64,000 nt of DNA, taken from the NCBI RefSeq assembly GCF_004348675.1, contig NZ_SMKN01000009.1, positions 1 through 64,000 on the forward strand, given 5' to 3'. The notes under the pieces are model-generated. The model worked only from the letters and a program-made list of their open reading frames with translations, did not search any database and had not been told where the DNA came from. This stretch comes from Micromonospora sp. KC606. GTDB lineage: Bacteria; Actinomycetota; Actinomycetes; Mycobacteriales; Micromonosporaceae. The translations under genes were made by a program, and so were the position numbers. Shown in pieces: positions 1-9,403 of this stretch. Within the stretch, counting starts at the first letter, position 1. Each line of letters opens with the position of its first letter.

Positions 1-887
1 CCCCTGCCTCCTACCCCCAGCCGAGCCGGGTGTCCGGCGACATCGGCTTGCACGACCCGACCGTGGTCACCCGCCCGGAGGGCGGATACCTCGTCGCGCA
101 CACCGGGGGCAACATCGCACTGAAAACCTCCACCGACCGGGTGACCTTCCGCAACGCGGGCGCGGTCTTTCCCGGCGGCGCGCCCTGGACCACCACCTAC
201 ACCGGTGGTTCGCGCGACCTGTGGGCACCGGACCTGTCGTACCACAATGGTCGTTACTACCTCTACTATTCGGCGTCAACCTTTCGCTCGAACCGCTCGG
301 CGATCTTTCTCGCGACCAGCACCACCGGAGCCTCCGGCAGTTGGACCAATGAGGGCCTGGTCATCGAGTCCCGCACCTCGGACACGTTCAACGCGATCGA
401 CCCGAACCTCGTCGTCGACGACCAGGGCCGCTGGTGGTTGAGCTTCGGATCGTTCTGGTCCGGGATCAAGCTGGTGCAGCTCGACCCCGCCACCGGGCGG
501 CGGCTCGGCACCACGATGCACAGCCTCGCCAACTACGTGCCCGGCATCGAGGCGCCCGTCATGACCAAGCGCGGCGCCTGGTACTACCTGTACGTCTCGT
601 TCGACCGCTGCTGCCAGGGCGCCAGCAGCACCTACCGCGTGATGGTCGGTCGCTCCGCCAGCCCGACCGGGCCGTTCGTCGACCGCGCCGGCCGGGGCAT
701 GCTTGCCGGCGGCGGCACCCAGATCCTGGCCTCGCACGGCAGTGTCCATGGACCCGGCCACCCAGCCGTCCTCGCCGACCGCGACGGCGACCACCTCTTC
801 TACCACTACTACGCCAACAACGGCGCATCGTTGCTCGGCATCAACCGGATCGGCTACGACGCCGCCGGCTGGCCCTACGTCTACTGA
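1..887 (+). CDS. GH43 endo-1,5-alpha-L-arabinanase, 5' end outside window
   Basis: Secreted-type arabinanase that would cut the alpha-1,5 backbone of arabinan. The reading frame is open from base 3, so the N-terminus (signal peptide, blade start) lies left of the window; the first in-window GTG at 30 is not the real start. The five-bladed propeller residues of GH43 are visible: HDPT (catalytic base Asp) soon after the edge, AIDPN (pKa-modulating Asp) near residue 124 of the visible part, and GIEAP (acid Glu) near residue 172. The ending GINRIGYDAAGWPYVY is typical of GH43 arabinanases, so the 3' end is intact. It is followed after about 200 bp by three further secreted glycosidases on the same strand, but a promoter-like sequence sits in between, so it probably ends its own transcript. 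Family is confident; exact substrate is inferred from family. Confidence 0.88.
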   Translation, partial: PASYPQPSRVSGDIGLHDPTVVTRPEGGYLVAHTGGNIALKTSTDRVTFRNAGAVFPGGAPWTTTYTGGSRDLWAPDLSYHNGRYYLYYSASTFRSNRSAIFLATSTTGASGSWTNEGLVIESRTSDTFNAIDPNLVVDDQGRWWLSFGSFWSGIKLVQLDPATGRRLGTTMHSLANYVPGIEAPVMTKRGAWYYLYVSFDRCCQGASSTYRVMVGRSASPTGPFVDRAGRGMLAGGGTQILASHGSVHGPGHPAVLADRDGDHLFYHYYANNGASLLGINRIGYDAAGWPYVY

Positions 888-985
888 CCAGCATGGCGCC
901 GATCGATTCACGAATACCTCGCCGGCGACGACGTCCGCGAGCGGCGAGCCAGGCCGTCGACCCGGAAGCCACCCCACACCCATCC

Positions 986-1014
986 TTGACCGTCTATATG
1001 ACAAATGCCATACT
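986..1014 (+). promoter_or_regulatory. Putative sigma-70-type promoter of the GH5-GH43-GH43 operon
   Basis: TTGACC at 986-991 and CATACT at 1009-1014 are separated by exactly 17 bp, in a locally AT-rich stretch that stands out from the surrounding GC-rich DNA. It lies about 75 bp before the GH5 start codon at 1090. No operator or attenuator was recognised beside it. Confidence 0.55.
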
Positions 1015-1089
1015 GCCCCCGGTATGTTGGCGTGAACATCGCCCTTTCGACGCCCTTATCATCACAACTCGACGAGATCGGTCAATACG

Positions 1090-2556
1090 ATGGCACCTCA
1101 CCCCCGTTCCCTCCGTCGCGTTTTAATCAGCGTTCTGAGCACGCTAGCCCTGGTGCCGGTCGCCGTCGTCGCCGGCGCCCCATCGGCCGGCGCCGACACC
1201 AGCCAGTTCAAGGGTGTGAACTGGGCCGTGCCGGGCGACAACTTCGTCGAAGGTCTGCTCGTCCTCGACGGGCTGAACCAGTCGGACAGTTACACGACCG
1301 TCCGGGCCAAGGCGGACGCCGTCTACAACGGGTTCGAAAACCAACTCGGCGTCAACACCGTCCGGTTGCCGATCAACACCCACACCGTCGGTTCGTCGTG
1401 GTGGAACGCCTATCGCGGCACCATCGACGCCGCCACCGCCAGAGGGTTCAAGGTCATTCTCGCTTACTGGGAGGACGGGGCGGCGTCCGGTGGCCGAATC
1501 ACCAACACGGCCGCCTTCAACTCGATGTGGAACACCGTGACGGCCCAGTACGGCTCCAACGGCCTGGTCTACTTCGAGCCGATGAACGAACCCCACGGCT
1601 ACAGCGCCTCCGAGTGGACAAACCTCGCCGCCTCGTGGATAAACGCCCGGGCGTCGGTCCCGCGTGGCCGGATCCTTGTGGGCGGCAGCGGCTACAGCCA
1701 GGACCTCAGGCCGGTCTGCGCCGACAGTCGCCTCGCCGGCACGCTGCTGTCCTACCACCACTACACCTTCTTCTACGGCACCAGGGACTATGCCGGCTGG
1801 GTCCAGAGCTTCCGGGAGCGCCTGGGCAGCTGCGCCTCACGCGCGGTCACGACCGAGTTCGGCGCTCAGATGGACTTCGGCCTGAACTACCACGACGCAG
1901 GCAGCACCAACAACTTCGTCCGGTACTTCCGTGCCGTCACCGACTCCATGCGGGACCTCCGCATGGGTTCGGTCTACTGGCCCGCGATCGGCGGAAAGAT
2001 CAGCGAGTACGGCTACGACCGATACTCCATGTTCGTGCTCCAAGGCAGTGGCACCAACTTGTCCCTGAGTATCCGCAACTCCACCGGCGCCGATCGGCTC
2101 AGGCACGGCTGGGGCGACGGTGGGGGTGGCACCACCGAAACGTTCACACTAACGGCCCGGCATTCGGGCAAGTGCGTCGACGTGATCAGCGCGTCCACCT
2201 CAGACGGCGCCGAGGTCGCCCAGTACGGCTGCAACGGCAACAGCAACCAGCGCTGGGAGTTCCGAAACGCCGGTAACGGCTACTACCAGATTGTGGCCCA
2301 ACACTCTGGCAAGTGTCTGCACGTGGATGGCGCCTCGACCGCCAACAGCGCCAGGATCATCCAGTGGACCTGTAACAGCGGGCAGAATCAGCAATGGCAG
2401 ACGCAGGACGCCGGAAGCGGCCGTGTGCGCCTGGTCGCACGCCACTCCGGCAAATGCCTGGACGTGCCGAGCAGTTCCACCGCAGACGGCACCCGCCTGA
2501 TCCAATACACCTGCGGCACCGGGCAGAACCAACAGTTCACGCGAAACGCGGCATGA
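1090..2556 (+). CDS. Secreted GH5 (cellulase-fold) glycoside hydrolase with C-terminal ricin-type CBM13
   Basis: 488 aa. Residues 1-35 are a signal peptide (RR near the N-terminus, hydrophobic core, cleavage about AGA/DTS). Residues 38-335 form a GH5 TIM barrel: MNEPHG carries the acid/base Glu and TTEFGA the nucleophile Glu. A glycine linker (GDGGGGTTE) leads to a ricin B-type trefoil (about 350-487) with three repeats, each with HSGKCxDV and QxW/QQF motifs; this lectin binds galactose or xylose-type sugars in known members. The subfamily is not clear; GH5 includes cellulases, mannanases and exo-acting galactanases, and the pectin-side-chain neighbours make a hemicellulose or arabinogalactan target plausible. 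It is first of three genes in a row (63 bp to the next). The ribosome site before ATG 1090 is weak. Confidence 0.85.
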   Translation: MAPHPRSLRRVLISVLSTLALVPVAVVAGAPSAGADTSQFKGVNWAVPGDNFVEGLLVLDGLNQSDSYTTVRAKADAVYNGFENQLGVNTVRLPINTHTVGSSWWNAYRGTIDAATARGFKVILAYWEDGAASGGRITNTAAFNSMWNTVTAQYGSNGLVYFEPMNEPHGYSASEWTNLAASWINARASVPRGRILVGGSGYSQDLRPVCADSRLAGTLLSYHHYTFFYGTRDYAGWVQSFRERLGSCASRAVTTEFGAQMDFGLNYHDAGSTNNFVRYFRAVTDSMRDLRMGSVYWPAIGGKISEYGYDRYSMFVLQGSGTNLSLSIRNSTGADRLRHGWGDGGGGTTETFTLTARHSGKCVDVISASTSDGAEVAQYGCNGNSNQRWEFRNAGNGYYQIVAQHSGKCLHVDGASTANSARIIQWTCNSGQNQQWQTQDAGSGRVRLVARHSGKCLDVPSSSTADGTRLIQYTCGTGQNQQFTRNAA

Positions 2557-2619
2557 GCCTTCCGCCTCAGCCTGGCGGTACCAGTGATGACGTGGCAATC
2601 TCCCGGAAGGAGCTCCTCC

Positions 2620-4161
2620 GTGTTCCAGTTCAGGGCTGATCGCCGATACCGGTATCGCGCCGGTGAGAACCGTCGCCGGGGAATCCCTCCACAGGCCGCG
2701 ATCATCGCCGGAGCGGCCACGCTGATCGCCAGCATGGCCATCGCCGACGCCACCGTGCCGGCTTCGGCGTCCACCCGCGCCCAGGAGTCGTCGGCTCAGC
2801 CGCCGACTATCCAGGACACCGGCGCGTCCGGCGCGGGGGCCTTCGCCGCGACGTTGCCGACCGGCGCCCAATCGCTGGAGTCGGTCAACCAGCCGGGCCG
2901 CTATGTGCGGCATCTGAACTCAACCGGTCAACTCGCGCCGGTGACCTCCAGCAGCGACGCCGGGACGAAGCGAGACGCCACCTTCACGGTCGTGAACGGC
3001 CTGGCATCACCGGCCTGCTATTCGTTCCAGGCCAGGGATGGGCGGTTCCTGCGGCACCGCGACTTCCGGCTGCGGGTGGATGCCAACACCGGCGATACGA
3101 CGTTCCGGGGTGATGCCACCTTCTGCCCAACGGCGGGGTCGGTTGCCGGGTCGGTGTCGCTGGTGTCGTACAACTACCCGAGCCGGCGGGTCCGGCACCG
3201 CGATGCCGCGCTCTGGTTGGACACCTACCAGTCCACGGCCCAGTTCCAGGCGGACAGTTCGTTCCGCGTTGTCGCGCCCTGGACGCCCAAGACGACCAGG
3301 GGGCCGGTCATCCCGGGGCTGTTCGCCGACCCGCACATCACGACCTTCAACGGCCGCTACTACCTGTATCCAACCACTGACGGGTACGCGAGTTGGAGCG
3401 GCACGTACCTCAAGTCGTTTTCCTCCGCCGACTTGGTGAACTGGACCGACCACGGGGTGATCTTCGACTACGGGCCGGACGTGTCGTGGGCGGACAACTC
3501 GGCCTGGGCGCCGGCCGTCGCGGCCAAAAACGGAAAGTACTTCCTGTACTTCTCCGGCGGGCTGGCCAGTGGCAACACCGCCAAGCAACTCGGCGTGGCC
3601 GTGTCCGACTCTCCGAGCGGGCCGTTCCGCGACGCGTTGGGGCGGCCGTTGATCCGTAGCGGTCAGTATTCCGGGCAGGCGATCGACCCGATGGTGTTCA
3701 CCGACGACGACGGACGGTCGTATCTGTACTGGGGACAGGGCGCAGCGCGGGTGGTGCCACTGAACGATGACATGGTTTCGTTCGATTCTGCCCGAGTGCG
3801 GGTCATCACCCCGTCCGGGTACAACGAGGCGCCGTTCGTGTTCAAACGCAACGGCACCTACTACTTCATGTGGTCGGAGGGCGACACCCGTAGCGAGGAC
3901 TACCGGGTCGCGTACGCCACCGGGTCCTCGCCACTGGGGCCGTGGACCAAACGTGGTGTCGTGCTGCAGAAGCGGCTCGACGTCGGCATCAAGGGCACCG
4001 GCCACCATTCGGTGGTCCGGGTACCGGGCACCGACACCTGGCACGTCGCCTACCACCGGTTCGCCGTTCCGGCCGGTAACGGCACCAATCGAGAAACCAC
4101 CATCGACCGCATGGAATTCAACACCGACGGCACCATCCGCCCGATCGTGCCCACCTTGTAG
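2620..4161 (+). CDS. Secreted CBM42 (AbfB)-GH43 arabinofuranosidase-type enzyme
   Basis: 513 aa from GTG 2620. I chose this start because GGAAGGAG (2605-2612) sits 7 bp upstream; the in-frame ATG at 2584 lacks such a site and would add residues before the signal peptide. Residues 1-55 are an Arg-rich N-region plus signal helix. Residues 80-215 are an AbfB/CBM42 trefoil (NQPGRYVRHLN, FRAREGR-like ARDGRFLRHRDF, NYPSRRVRHRD), known to bind arabinofuranose side chains. Residues 225-513 are a GH43 propeller: FADPHI (base Asp), AIDPM (Asp), and NEAPF (acid Glu). Expected role is release of L-arabinose from decorated arabinan or arabinoxylan outside the cell; the GH43 subfamily also contains exo-galactanases. 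The next gene follows after only 9 bp, so they are co-transcribed. Confidence 0.85.
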   Translation: MFQFRADRRYRYRAGENRRRGIPPQAAIIAGAATLIASMAIADATVPASASTRAQESSAQPPTIQDTGASGAGAFAATLPTGAQSLESVNQPGRYVRHLNSTGQLAPVTSSSDAGTKRDATFTVVNGLASPACYSFQARDGRFLRHRDFRLRVDANTGDTTFRGDATFCPTAGSVAGSVSLVSYNYPSRRVRHRDAALWLDTYQSTAQFQADSSFRVVAPWTPKTTRGPVIPGLFADPHITTFNGRYYLYPTTDGYASWSGTYLKSFSSADLVNWTDHGVIFDYGPDVSWADNSAWAPAVAAKNGKYFLYFSGGLASGNTAKQLGVAVSDSPSGPFRDALGRPLIRSGQYSGQAIDPMVFTDDDGRSYLYWGQGAARVVPLNDDMVSFDSARVRVITPSGYNEAPFVFKRNGTYYFMWSEGDTRSEDYRVAYATGSSPLGPWTKRGVVLQKRLDVGIKGTGHHSVVRVPGTDTWHVAYHRFAVPAGNGTNRETTIDRMEFNTDGTIRPIVPTL

Positions 4162-4170
4162 GAGGCGCAC

Positions 4171-5763
4171 ATGTCCAGATTCCTCACCCGGCTGGGCGCA
4201 CCGGTCACGGCCGTCCGCCTGCTGACCAGGCCGGGTCCCGACGCCGGTCCGCTGATTGCTCCCCGCCCGCGGTTCCGCCCCCGGGGCCTCGTCACCCTCG
4301 CCGTGGCGGCGCTGGTGGCCACTGCTGGCGCGCTCGTGGCGACCTCCGCCGCGGAGGCGGCGGTGATCGACCCCTCGGCTTACTACCAGGTCGTGGCGCG
4401 GCACAGCGGCAAGGCGGTCGAGATTGCCGGCCAGTCGAGTGCCGACGGCGCGGGCGTGCAGCAGTGGGCCCGCTCCGACCGGACCAGCCAGCAGTTCCAG
4501 TTCGTCGACGCGGGCGGCGGCTACTACAAGCTGCGCGCACGACACAGCGGCAAGGTCGTCGACGTGGCGGGCGGCTCCACGGCGGACGGCGCCGACGTCG
4601 TGCAGTACCCCGACAACGGCGGCACCAACCAGCAGTTCCGGGTCGTGGACACCAGCGACGGTTACGTCAAGCTGATCAACCGCAACAGTGGAAAGGCGCT
4701 CGACGTCTGGTCCCGCTCCACCGCCGACGGCGCGCGGGTCTCGCAGTACACCGACACCGGCGGCACCAACCAGCAGTGGCTGCTGGTCCGGGTCGGCGGC
4801 GGCCCGCCGAGCCCGAGTCCCGCCTACGCCGGCTACCTGTTCAGCTACATGCTCGGCGAAGGCTCCGCCAACGGTGAGCAGGTGTACTTCGCTCTCAGCC
4901 AGGGCAACGACCCCACCCGCTGGCGGCAGCTCAACGGCGGCCGGCCGGTGATGACCTCCACCGTCGGCACCCGCGGGGTGCGCGACCCGTTCATCATCCG
5001 CTCACCGCAGGGCGACCGATTCTTCCAGATCGCCACCGACCTGCGTATCTACGGCAACGGCAACTGGGACGCCGCGCAGCGCACCGGCAGCAAGTCCATC
5101 GTGGTCTGGGAGTCCACCGACCTGGTGAACTGGAGTGCTCCGCGACTGGTGCGGGTCTCGCCGGACACCGCTGGCAACACCTGGGCGCCCGAGGCGTACT
5201 TCGACGAAACCCTCGGTCAGTACGTCGTCTACTGGGCTTCCAAGCTGTACGCCACCAACGACCCCAACCACACCGGCACCACCTACAACCGGATGATGTA
5301 CGCGACCACCAGCGACTTCCGCACCTTCAGCGCCCCGCAGGTGTGGGTCGACAAGGGCTACTCGACCATCGACTCCACGATGATCAAGCACAACGGCACG
5401 TACTACCGGTTCACCAAGGACGAGCGCAGCGCCTCCCAGTCGACGTGCGGCAAGTTCATTCTCGCGGAAACGTCGACCACCATTCTGAACCGCAACTACT
5501 CCTACCTGCGCGATTGCATCGGCCGCGGCTCTCTCTCGCAGGGCGAGGGGCCGCTGGTGTTCAAGTCGAACACCGAGCAACGGTGGTACCTGTTCATCGA
5601 CGAGTACGGCGGTCGCGGGTACATCCCGTTCACCACCACCGATCTCAACAGCGGGCAGTGGAGCATGGTTTCCAGCTACACCCTGCCCGGCCGCCCGCGC
5701 CACGGCACAGTACTGCCGGTCACCCAGGCCGAGTACGACCGCATTTCGCAGCGGTGGGGCTAG
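4171..5763 (+). CDS. Secreted ricin-lectin (CBM13)-GH43 glycoside hydrolase
   Basis: 530 aa, preceded by AGGAGG. The N-terminus is unusually long (about 60 residues before the AEAAV cleavage area). Residues 70-205 are a three-repeat ricin-type lectin (HSGKxVxxAG, QQFQFVD, GGTNQQ). A short PSPSP linker joins it to a GH43 domain (about 215-530): RGVRDPF holds the candidate base Asp, STIDSTM the second Asp, QGEGP the acid Glu. It probably acts on arabinose- or galactose-containing side chains outside the cell; the precise activity is not determined by sequence alone. It ends the GH5-GH43-GH43 operon. Its lectin is strikingly close to the lectin on the GH53 enzyme near 62 kb, although the catalytic domains are unrelated. 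Confidence 0.82.
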   Translation: MSRFLTRLGAPVTAVRLLTRPGPDAGPLIAPRPRFRPRGLVTLAVAALVATAGALVATSAAEAAVIDPSAYYQVVARHSGKAVEIAGQSSADGAGVQQWARSDRTSQQFQFVDAGGGYYKLRARHSGKVVDVAGGSTADGADVVQYPDNGGTNQQFRVVDTSDGYVKLINRNSGKALDVWSRSTADGARVSQYTDTGGTNQQWLLVRVGGGPPSPSPAYAGYLFSYMLGEGSANGEQVYFALSQGNDPTRWRQLNGGRPVMTSTVGTRGVRDPFIIRSPQGDRFFQIATDLRIYGNGNWDAAQRTGSKSIVVWESTDLVNWSAPRLVRVSPDTAGNTWAPEAYFDETLGQYVVYWASKLYATNDPNHTGTTYNRMMYATTSDFRTFSAPQVWVDKGYSTIDSTMIKHNGTYYRFTKDERSASQSTCGKFILAETSTTILNRNYSYLRDCIGRGSLSQGEGPLVFKSNTEQRWYLFIDEYGGRGYIPFTTTDLNSGQWSMVSSYTLPGRPRHGTVLPVTQAEYDRISQRWG

Positions 5764-5847
5764 CTGGTGTCCCTGCTCCTCGACCGGCGGCACCCGGCCC
5801 GCACCGACCCGCTCCCGTACCGGTCGGGCTAGGGACGCACGTCCCGT

Positions 5848-5880
5848 CGGTGGCTGCCGCGGATGAAGCCGCAGCCACCG
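5848..5880 (+). terminator. Hairpin after the glycosidase operon
   Basis: CGGTGGCTGC (5848-5857) pairs perfectly with GCAGCCACCG (5871-5880) around a 13-nt loop, about 85 bp after the stop of the lectin-GH43 gene and before the subtilase gene. No U-run follows, as is usual in high-GC actinobacteria. Confidence 0.5.
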
Positions 5881-5992
5881 GCGGGGCTCTGCCCGTCGCG
5901 CCCCGCCGGCGGATAGTTTCGCCTACCATCGATGTCTCCGTCGGCTGCGGGACGACGGGGACCGCAACGGGGATCGGCCGGGAAGGCAACAG

Positions 5993-7330
5993 ATGAAGTC
6001 TCCACAGGTCAACTCGCACCGGAACACCACGTCGCGTCGGTTCGGCGCGCTGGCTGTGGCCGTCGCGGTCGCGGCGGCGTCACTGGTCGGCGTCGGCACG
6101 CCGGCGGCGGCCGAGCCGGCCGCGATCCTCGGCGCAGGCGAGCCGGGTGCGGTGCCGGGCTACTACCTCGTGGTGTTGAAGGACAGCGTCGTGCTCAGGG
6201 ACAGCGGCGTGCTCACGCGGGACGGCCAGGTGCCGCGCGGCGCGCTGTCCGTCCCGGCCCGCCGGGCGGCCGCAGAGGCGGTGGACCGGACGGCGCGGGC
6301 ACTGGCCGACCGGTACGGCGCGACGGTGGGGCACCGGTACAGCGCGGCGTTGCGCGGCTTCACTGTTCGGGCCAGCGAGGCGGCGGCCAGGCGCATCGCC
6401 ACCGACGCGTCGGTGGCCTTCGTGGAGCAGAACCGCCGGGTACGGCTGAACGACGCCTCGACGCCCGCCACCACGCTGGGCACCCAGCCGAATCCACCGT
6501 CATGGGGGCTGGACCGGGTGGATCAGCGCAACCTGCCGCTGGACAACTCGTTCAGCTACCCGTCCTCGGGCGGCCAGGGCGTGCACGCCTACGTGATCGA
6601 CTCCGGTATCCGCTTCACCCATCAAGACTTCGGAGGCCGTGTCGTCAACGGCATCGACGTGGTCGACGGCGGAACCGCCGACGACTGCTACGGGCACGGC
6701 AGCCACGTCGCCGGCACCCTGGCCGGCACGACGTACGGGGTGGCCAAGAACGTCACCCTTGTCGCGGTACGCGTCTGGGCGTGCGACGCCACCGGTGACA
6801 TCGCCACGACCACCCAGGCGATCGACTGGGTCACCGCGAACGCCCAGCGTCCCGCCGTGACGAACATGAGCTTCGGCTGGCCGACATCATTCAGCTCAGG
6901 CGCGTTCGAGGCCGCGACCAACGGGTTGATCGATTCGGGGGTGACCGTCGTCGCCTCTGCCGGCAACGACGCCGGGGACGCCTGCGCCAAGACGCCGGCG
7001 TTCATCCCGGCGGCGCTCACCGTCGGGAACACCTGGTCCGACGACGGTGCTGCCTGGCTGAGCAACCACGGCCCGTGCGTGGACCTGTTCGCCCCCGGCC
7101 AGAACATCGTCTCCGCCGGATACGCCAACGACACCGCCGTGGCCGTCAAGAGCGGCACCTCGATGGCGGCACCGCACGTGGCCGGTGCCGCCGCGCTGAT
7201 CCTGGCCGCGAATCCCACCTGGACCCCGGCGCAGGTGCACGCCCAGGTGCTCGGGAACGCCACTTCGGGCGTCGTGTTCAACACTCGGCCCAACACGACC
7301 AGCCGCCTGCTGTACGTGCCGTCCTCCTGA
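5993..7330 (+). CDS. Secreted subtilase (peptidase S8, proteinase K-like) with I9 propeptide
   Basis: 445 aa. Signal peptide about residues 1-41 (hydrophobic stretch ending TPAAAEP). Residues 45-145 are the inhibitor I9 prodomain (YYLVVLKDSV start, [12 protein letters not shown] end), which chaperones folding and is then removed. The S8 domain has all catalytic elements: VIDSGI (Asp), GHGSHVAG (His), ASAGNDAG (oxyanion Asn) and [11 protein letters not shown] (Ser). It is a serine endopeptidase acting outside the cell. The start is supported by GGGAAGG 6-12 bp upstream. It shares architecture with the two tandem proteases at 52.1 and 53.4 kb, so the window carries three related paralogues. It stands alone between the glycosidase operon and a convergent methyltransferase gene. 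Confidence 0.93.
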   Translation: MKSPQVNSHRNTTSRRFGALAVAVAVAAASLVGVGTPAAAEPAAILGAGEPGAVPGYYLVVLKDSVVLRDSGVLTRDGQVPRGALSVPARRAAAEAVDRTARALADRYGATVGHRYSAALRGFTVRASEAAARRIATDASVAFVEQNRRVRLNDASTPATTLGTQPNPPSWGLDRVDQRNLPLDNSFSYPSSGGQGVHAYVIDSGIRFTHQDFGGRVVNGIDVVDGGTADDCYGHGSHVAGTLAGTTYGVAKNVTLVAVRVWACDATGDIATTTQAIDWVTANAQRPAVTNMSFGWPTSFSSGAFEAATNGLIDSGVTVVASAGNDAGDACAKTPAFIPAALTVGNTWSDDGAAWLSNHGPCVDLFAPGQNIVSAGYANDTAVAVKSGTSMAAPHVAGAAALILAANPTWTPAQVHAQVLGNATSGVVFNTRPNTTSRLLYVPSS

Positions 7331-7492
7331 GGCCTCGGCGATCCCGGCGGGCGCCGGTAGGGATTGCCCAGGCCGCGATGGTGCCGACAGCCCACTGCCC
7401 GCTGGTCCTCGTGGCCGTCCGCGGAGAACCTGCCGTCGGCAGAGAGTCGGCTATGGTGGTGGTTGACCGTTTGGGTGCGGTAGCGGCCACCG

Positions 7493-7509
7493 GGAGGGGC
7501 TGGCCCTCC
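7493..7509. terminator. Small G/C hairpin between convergent genes
   Basis: GGAGGG (7493-7498) and CCCTCC (7504-7509) form a short stem with a 5-nt loop in the 208-bp gap between the subtilase (plus) and the methyltransferase (minus). It is short, so weakly supported as a bidirectional terminator; nothing else is seen in this gap. Confidence 0.3.
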
Positions 7510-7538
7510 GCGAAAGCCCCGCTCGTTCGGAACCGGCT

Positions 7539-8366
7539 TCAGGTCTTGCGGGCGACGAGCCCGACAAAGGTCTGGTAGGTGTCGGTCTGCCTCGGGGTAC
7601 CCTCGCCCGGCTCCGGCCGCCACTCGGCCAGCGGCACCAGACCCGGCTCCACCACCTCCAAGCCTTCGACGAAGGACAGGATCTCCTCGTCGGTGCGCCA
7701 TCGGCCGGTGCCGAGCGACTGGTTGAAGATTCGTTCTACCTCCTGCGCCTTCCGGGAGGCGTCCGGGTGCCGCTCGCCGGGGTCGCGGAAGTGGGAGATT
7801 GCCACGTAGCTGCCGGAAGGAAGCGCCTCGCTCAGAGTCGCCGCCACCGCTTTCGGATCTTCGTCGTCCCGGAGGTGGTGCAGGATCGCGAAGAGCAGCA
7901 GCCCGATTGGACGGTCGAAGTCCAGGAACTTACGAACGTCCGGATGTTCCAGAATGGCCTGCGGCGATCGGACGTCCGCCTGGATCACCGTGGCCGTCCC
8001 GGCATGGGCCAGCAGCGCCCGCCCGTGCGCCAACACGATCGGGTCGTAGTCGACGTAGACCACCCGTGCCCGCGGGTCGTGACGGGTGGCCACCTCGTGC
8101 ACGTTGCCCTGCGTCGGCAGGCCCGAGCCGAGATCGAGGAACTGGCAGATCCCCTCTTCGGCGACGAGGAAACGAACCACCCGGCGCAGGAAGGCCCGGT
8201 TCGCCTGGGCGGCCTGCGGACCGTCCGGCGTGATTTTGAGCGCGTGCTCGGCGACTTCGCGGTCGGCCGCGAAGTTGTCCTTGCCGCCGAGCATGAAGTC
8301 GTAGACCCGGGCCACGCTCGGCACGTTCATGTCGACGTCGGGCGCAGCCCCCTGCTGACTCGTCAC
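7539..8366 (-). CDS. SAM-dependent methyltransferase, Methyltransf_19 (DUF574) family
   Basis: 275 aa. The family is abundant in actinobacteria and its substrates are mostly unknown. Diagnostic features: NVPSVARVYDFMLGGKDNF near the N-terminus, LDLGSGLPT (SAM-binding motif I variant), VVYVDYDPIVL (motif II acidic residue), and FAILHHLRDDEDP. I start it at the GTG on 8366 because GGGGAG lies about 7 bp upstream; the longer open frame to 8465 reads as non-coding. Cytosolic, single domain. It lies downstream of the purine-degradation genes on the same strand but 201 bp away, so a functional link is not implied. Confidence 0.88.
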   Translation of the reverse strand: MTSQQGAAPDVDMNVPSVARVYDFMLGGKDNFAADREVAEHALKITPDGPQAAQANRAFLRRVVRFLVAEEGICQFLDLGSGLPTQGNVHEVATRHDPRARVVYVDYDPIVLAHGRALLAHAGTATVIQADVRSPQAILEHPDVRKFLDFDRPIGLLLFAILHHLRDDEDPKAVAATLSEALPSGSYVAISHFRDPGERHPDASRKAQEVERIFNQSLGTGRWRTDEEILSFVEGLEVVEPGLVPLAEWRPEPGEGTPRQTDTYQTFVGLVARKT

Positions 8367-8567
8367 TGTTCGTCTCCCCGTCCACACCGGAACGTCATCG
8401 TCCGCGCCGCCTCGAGTCGCGGTTGGACAGAGTGTAGCGATGCGCCGGCACAATTCTGCAGACACCTGTCGTTGGCGGTTGAATCGCCCACCAACCGCTG
8501 CGACGGCGAGCCCTCGACCAGAGATGCGCTACGAAGGATCGGGTTCGGAACCTCCGCCGTCCACCGT

Positions 8568-8894
8568 TCAGCTCCCCCGGTAGGTCGAGTAGCCGAACGG
8601 GCTGAGCAACAGCGGTACGTGGTGGTGCACCGCGTCGTCGTCGATCTCGAAGGTGACCACCACCTCCGGGTAGAAGGTGGGCACGTTGCGCTCCGCGAAG
8701 TACTGCCCGGTGTCGAACCGGAGCCGGTGCGTACCCGAGCCGGATATCCGGAGATTACTCACACGCCCGTCGGTGTCGGTACAGGCTTGGGTGACGTGTT
8801 GCCACGCATCGCCGAGACGGCGCTCGACCACCACCTGCACCTCCGACGCCGGCTGGCCCCTGCTGGCGTCCAGAACGTGAGTCGACAGGCTCAT
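8568..8894 (-). CDS. uraH: 5-hydroxyisourate hydrolase (transthyretin-like)
   Basis: 108 aa, the normal length. It hydrolyses 5-hydroxyisourate, the product of urate oxidase, to OHCU. Visible family signatures: the N-terminal THVLDASRGQPA (catalytic His), the central HRLRFDTGQYF, FYPEVVVTF, and the C-terminal tetrapeptide YRGS that closes the active site. ATG overlaps the stop of the upstream decarboxylase gene by 4 bp (ATGA), so translation is coupled. It is the last gene of the purine-degradation run. Confidence 0.96.
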   Translation of the reverse strand: MSLSTHVLDASRGQPASEVQVVVERRLGDAWQHVTQACTDTDGRVSNLRISGSGTHRLRFDTGQYFAERNVPTFYPEVVVTFEIDDDAVHHHVPLLLSPFGYSTYRGS

Positions 8895-9403
8895 CGGTCC
8901 TCCGATCGTAGGAGCTTGCCCAGCCGCAGTCGATTGATCTTGGCAAGTTCGGCCAGCGAGACGGTCCGCTCCGCAACCGGGTCGTTCGTCAGCCGCACGC
9001 GGCAGATGTCAAGCAGATCCGTCGCCGGCAGCCCGGTCGCGCAGACCAGGTAGAGATGCCCGAAGCGCTGCTCGTACGCTGCGTTGGCAGCCGCGAGTTC
9101 TGCCCGCAGTTGCTCGTCCGCACCGGCGACGCCCGCCTGCTCCTGTCGCGACCACTGTTCGCCGTGGATTGGTACTCGCTCGCCGATTCGTGGGTGACCG
9201 GCCAACGCCTCGGTGAAGCCGGCCGGGTCGAGGGACATGGTGGCCGCGTCAGAGGCCACACCCAGCGCGTCCTGGTCGGCGTAAGGCCGTCCGGCAACGA
9301 TCGCCGCCACCCAAACCCGGGCCGAGCAACATCGACACAGCGCCGACCGGAGATGGTCGTCGTCAGGAGCGGTGTTCAAGTGCTCCAGCGTCCAGATCGT
9401 CAT
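8891..9403 (-). CDS. uraD: OHCU decarboxylase
   Basis: 170 aa. It decarboxylates 2-oxo-4-hydroxy-4-carboxy-5-ureidoimidazoline to S-allantoin, following UraH. Motifs: GHPRIGER (catalytic His region), WSRQEQAGV (catalytic Glu), FGHLYLVCATG, and NDPxxE...LAELAKINRLRL at the C-terminus. The ATG at 9403 overlaps the stop of the deaminase gene (ATGA). The frame stays open upstream to 9574, but that part lies inside the neighbour and does not resemble the family, so 9403 is chosen. Confidence 0.95.
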   Translation of the reverse strand: MTIWTLEHLNTAPDDDHLRSALCRCCSARVWVAAIVAGRPYADQDALGVASDAATMSLDPAGFTEALAGHPRIGERVPIHGEQWSRQEQAGVAGADEQLRAELAAANAAYEQRFGHLYLVCATGLPATDLLDICRVRLTNDPVAERTVSLAELAKINRLRLGKLLRSEDR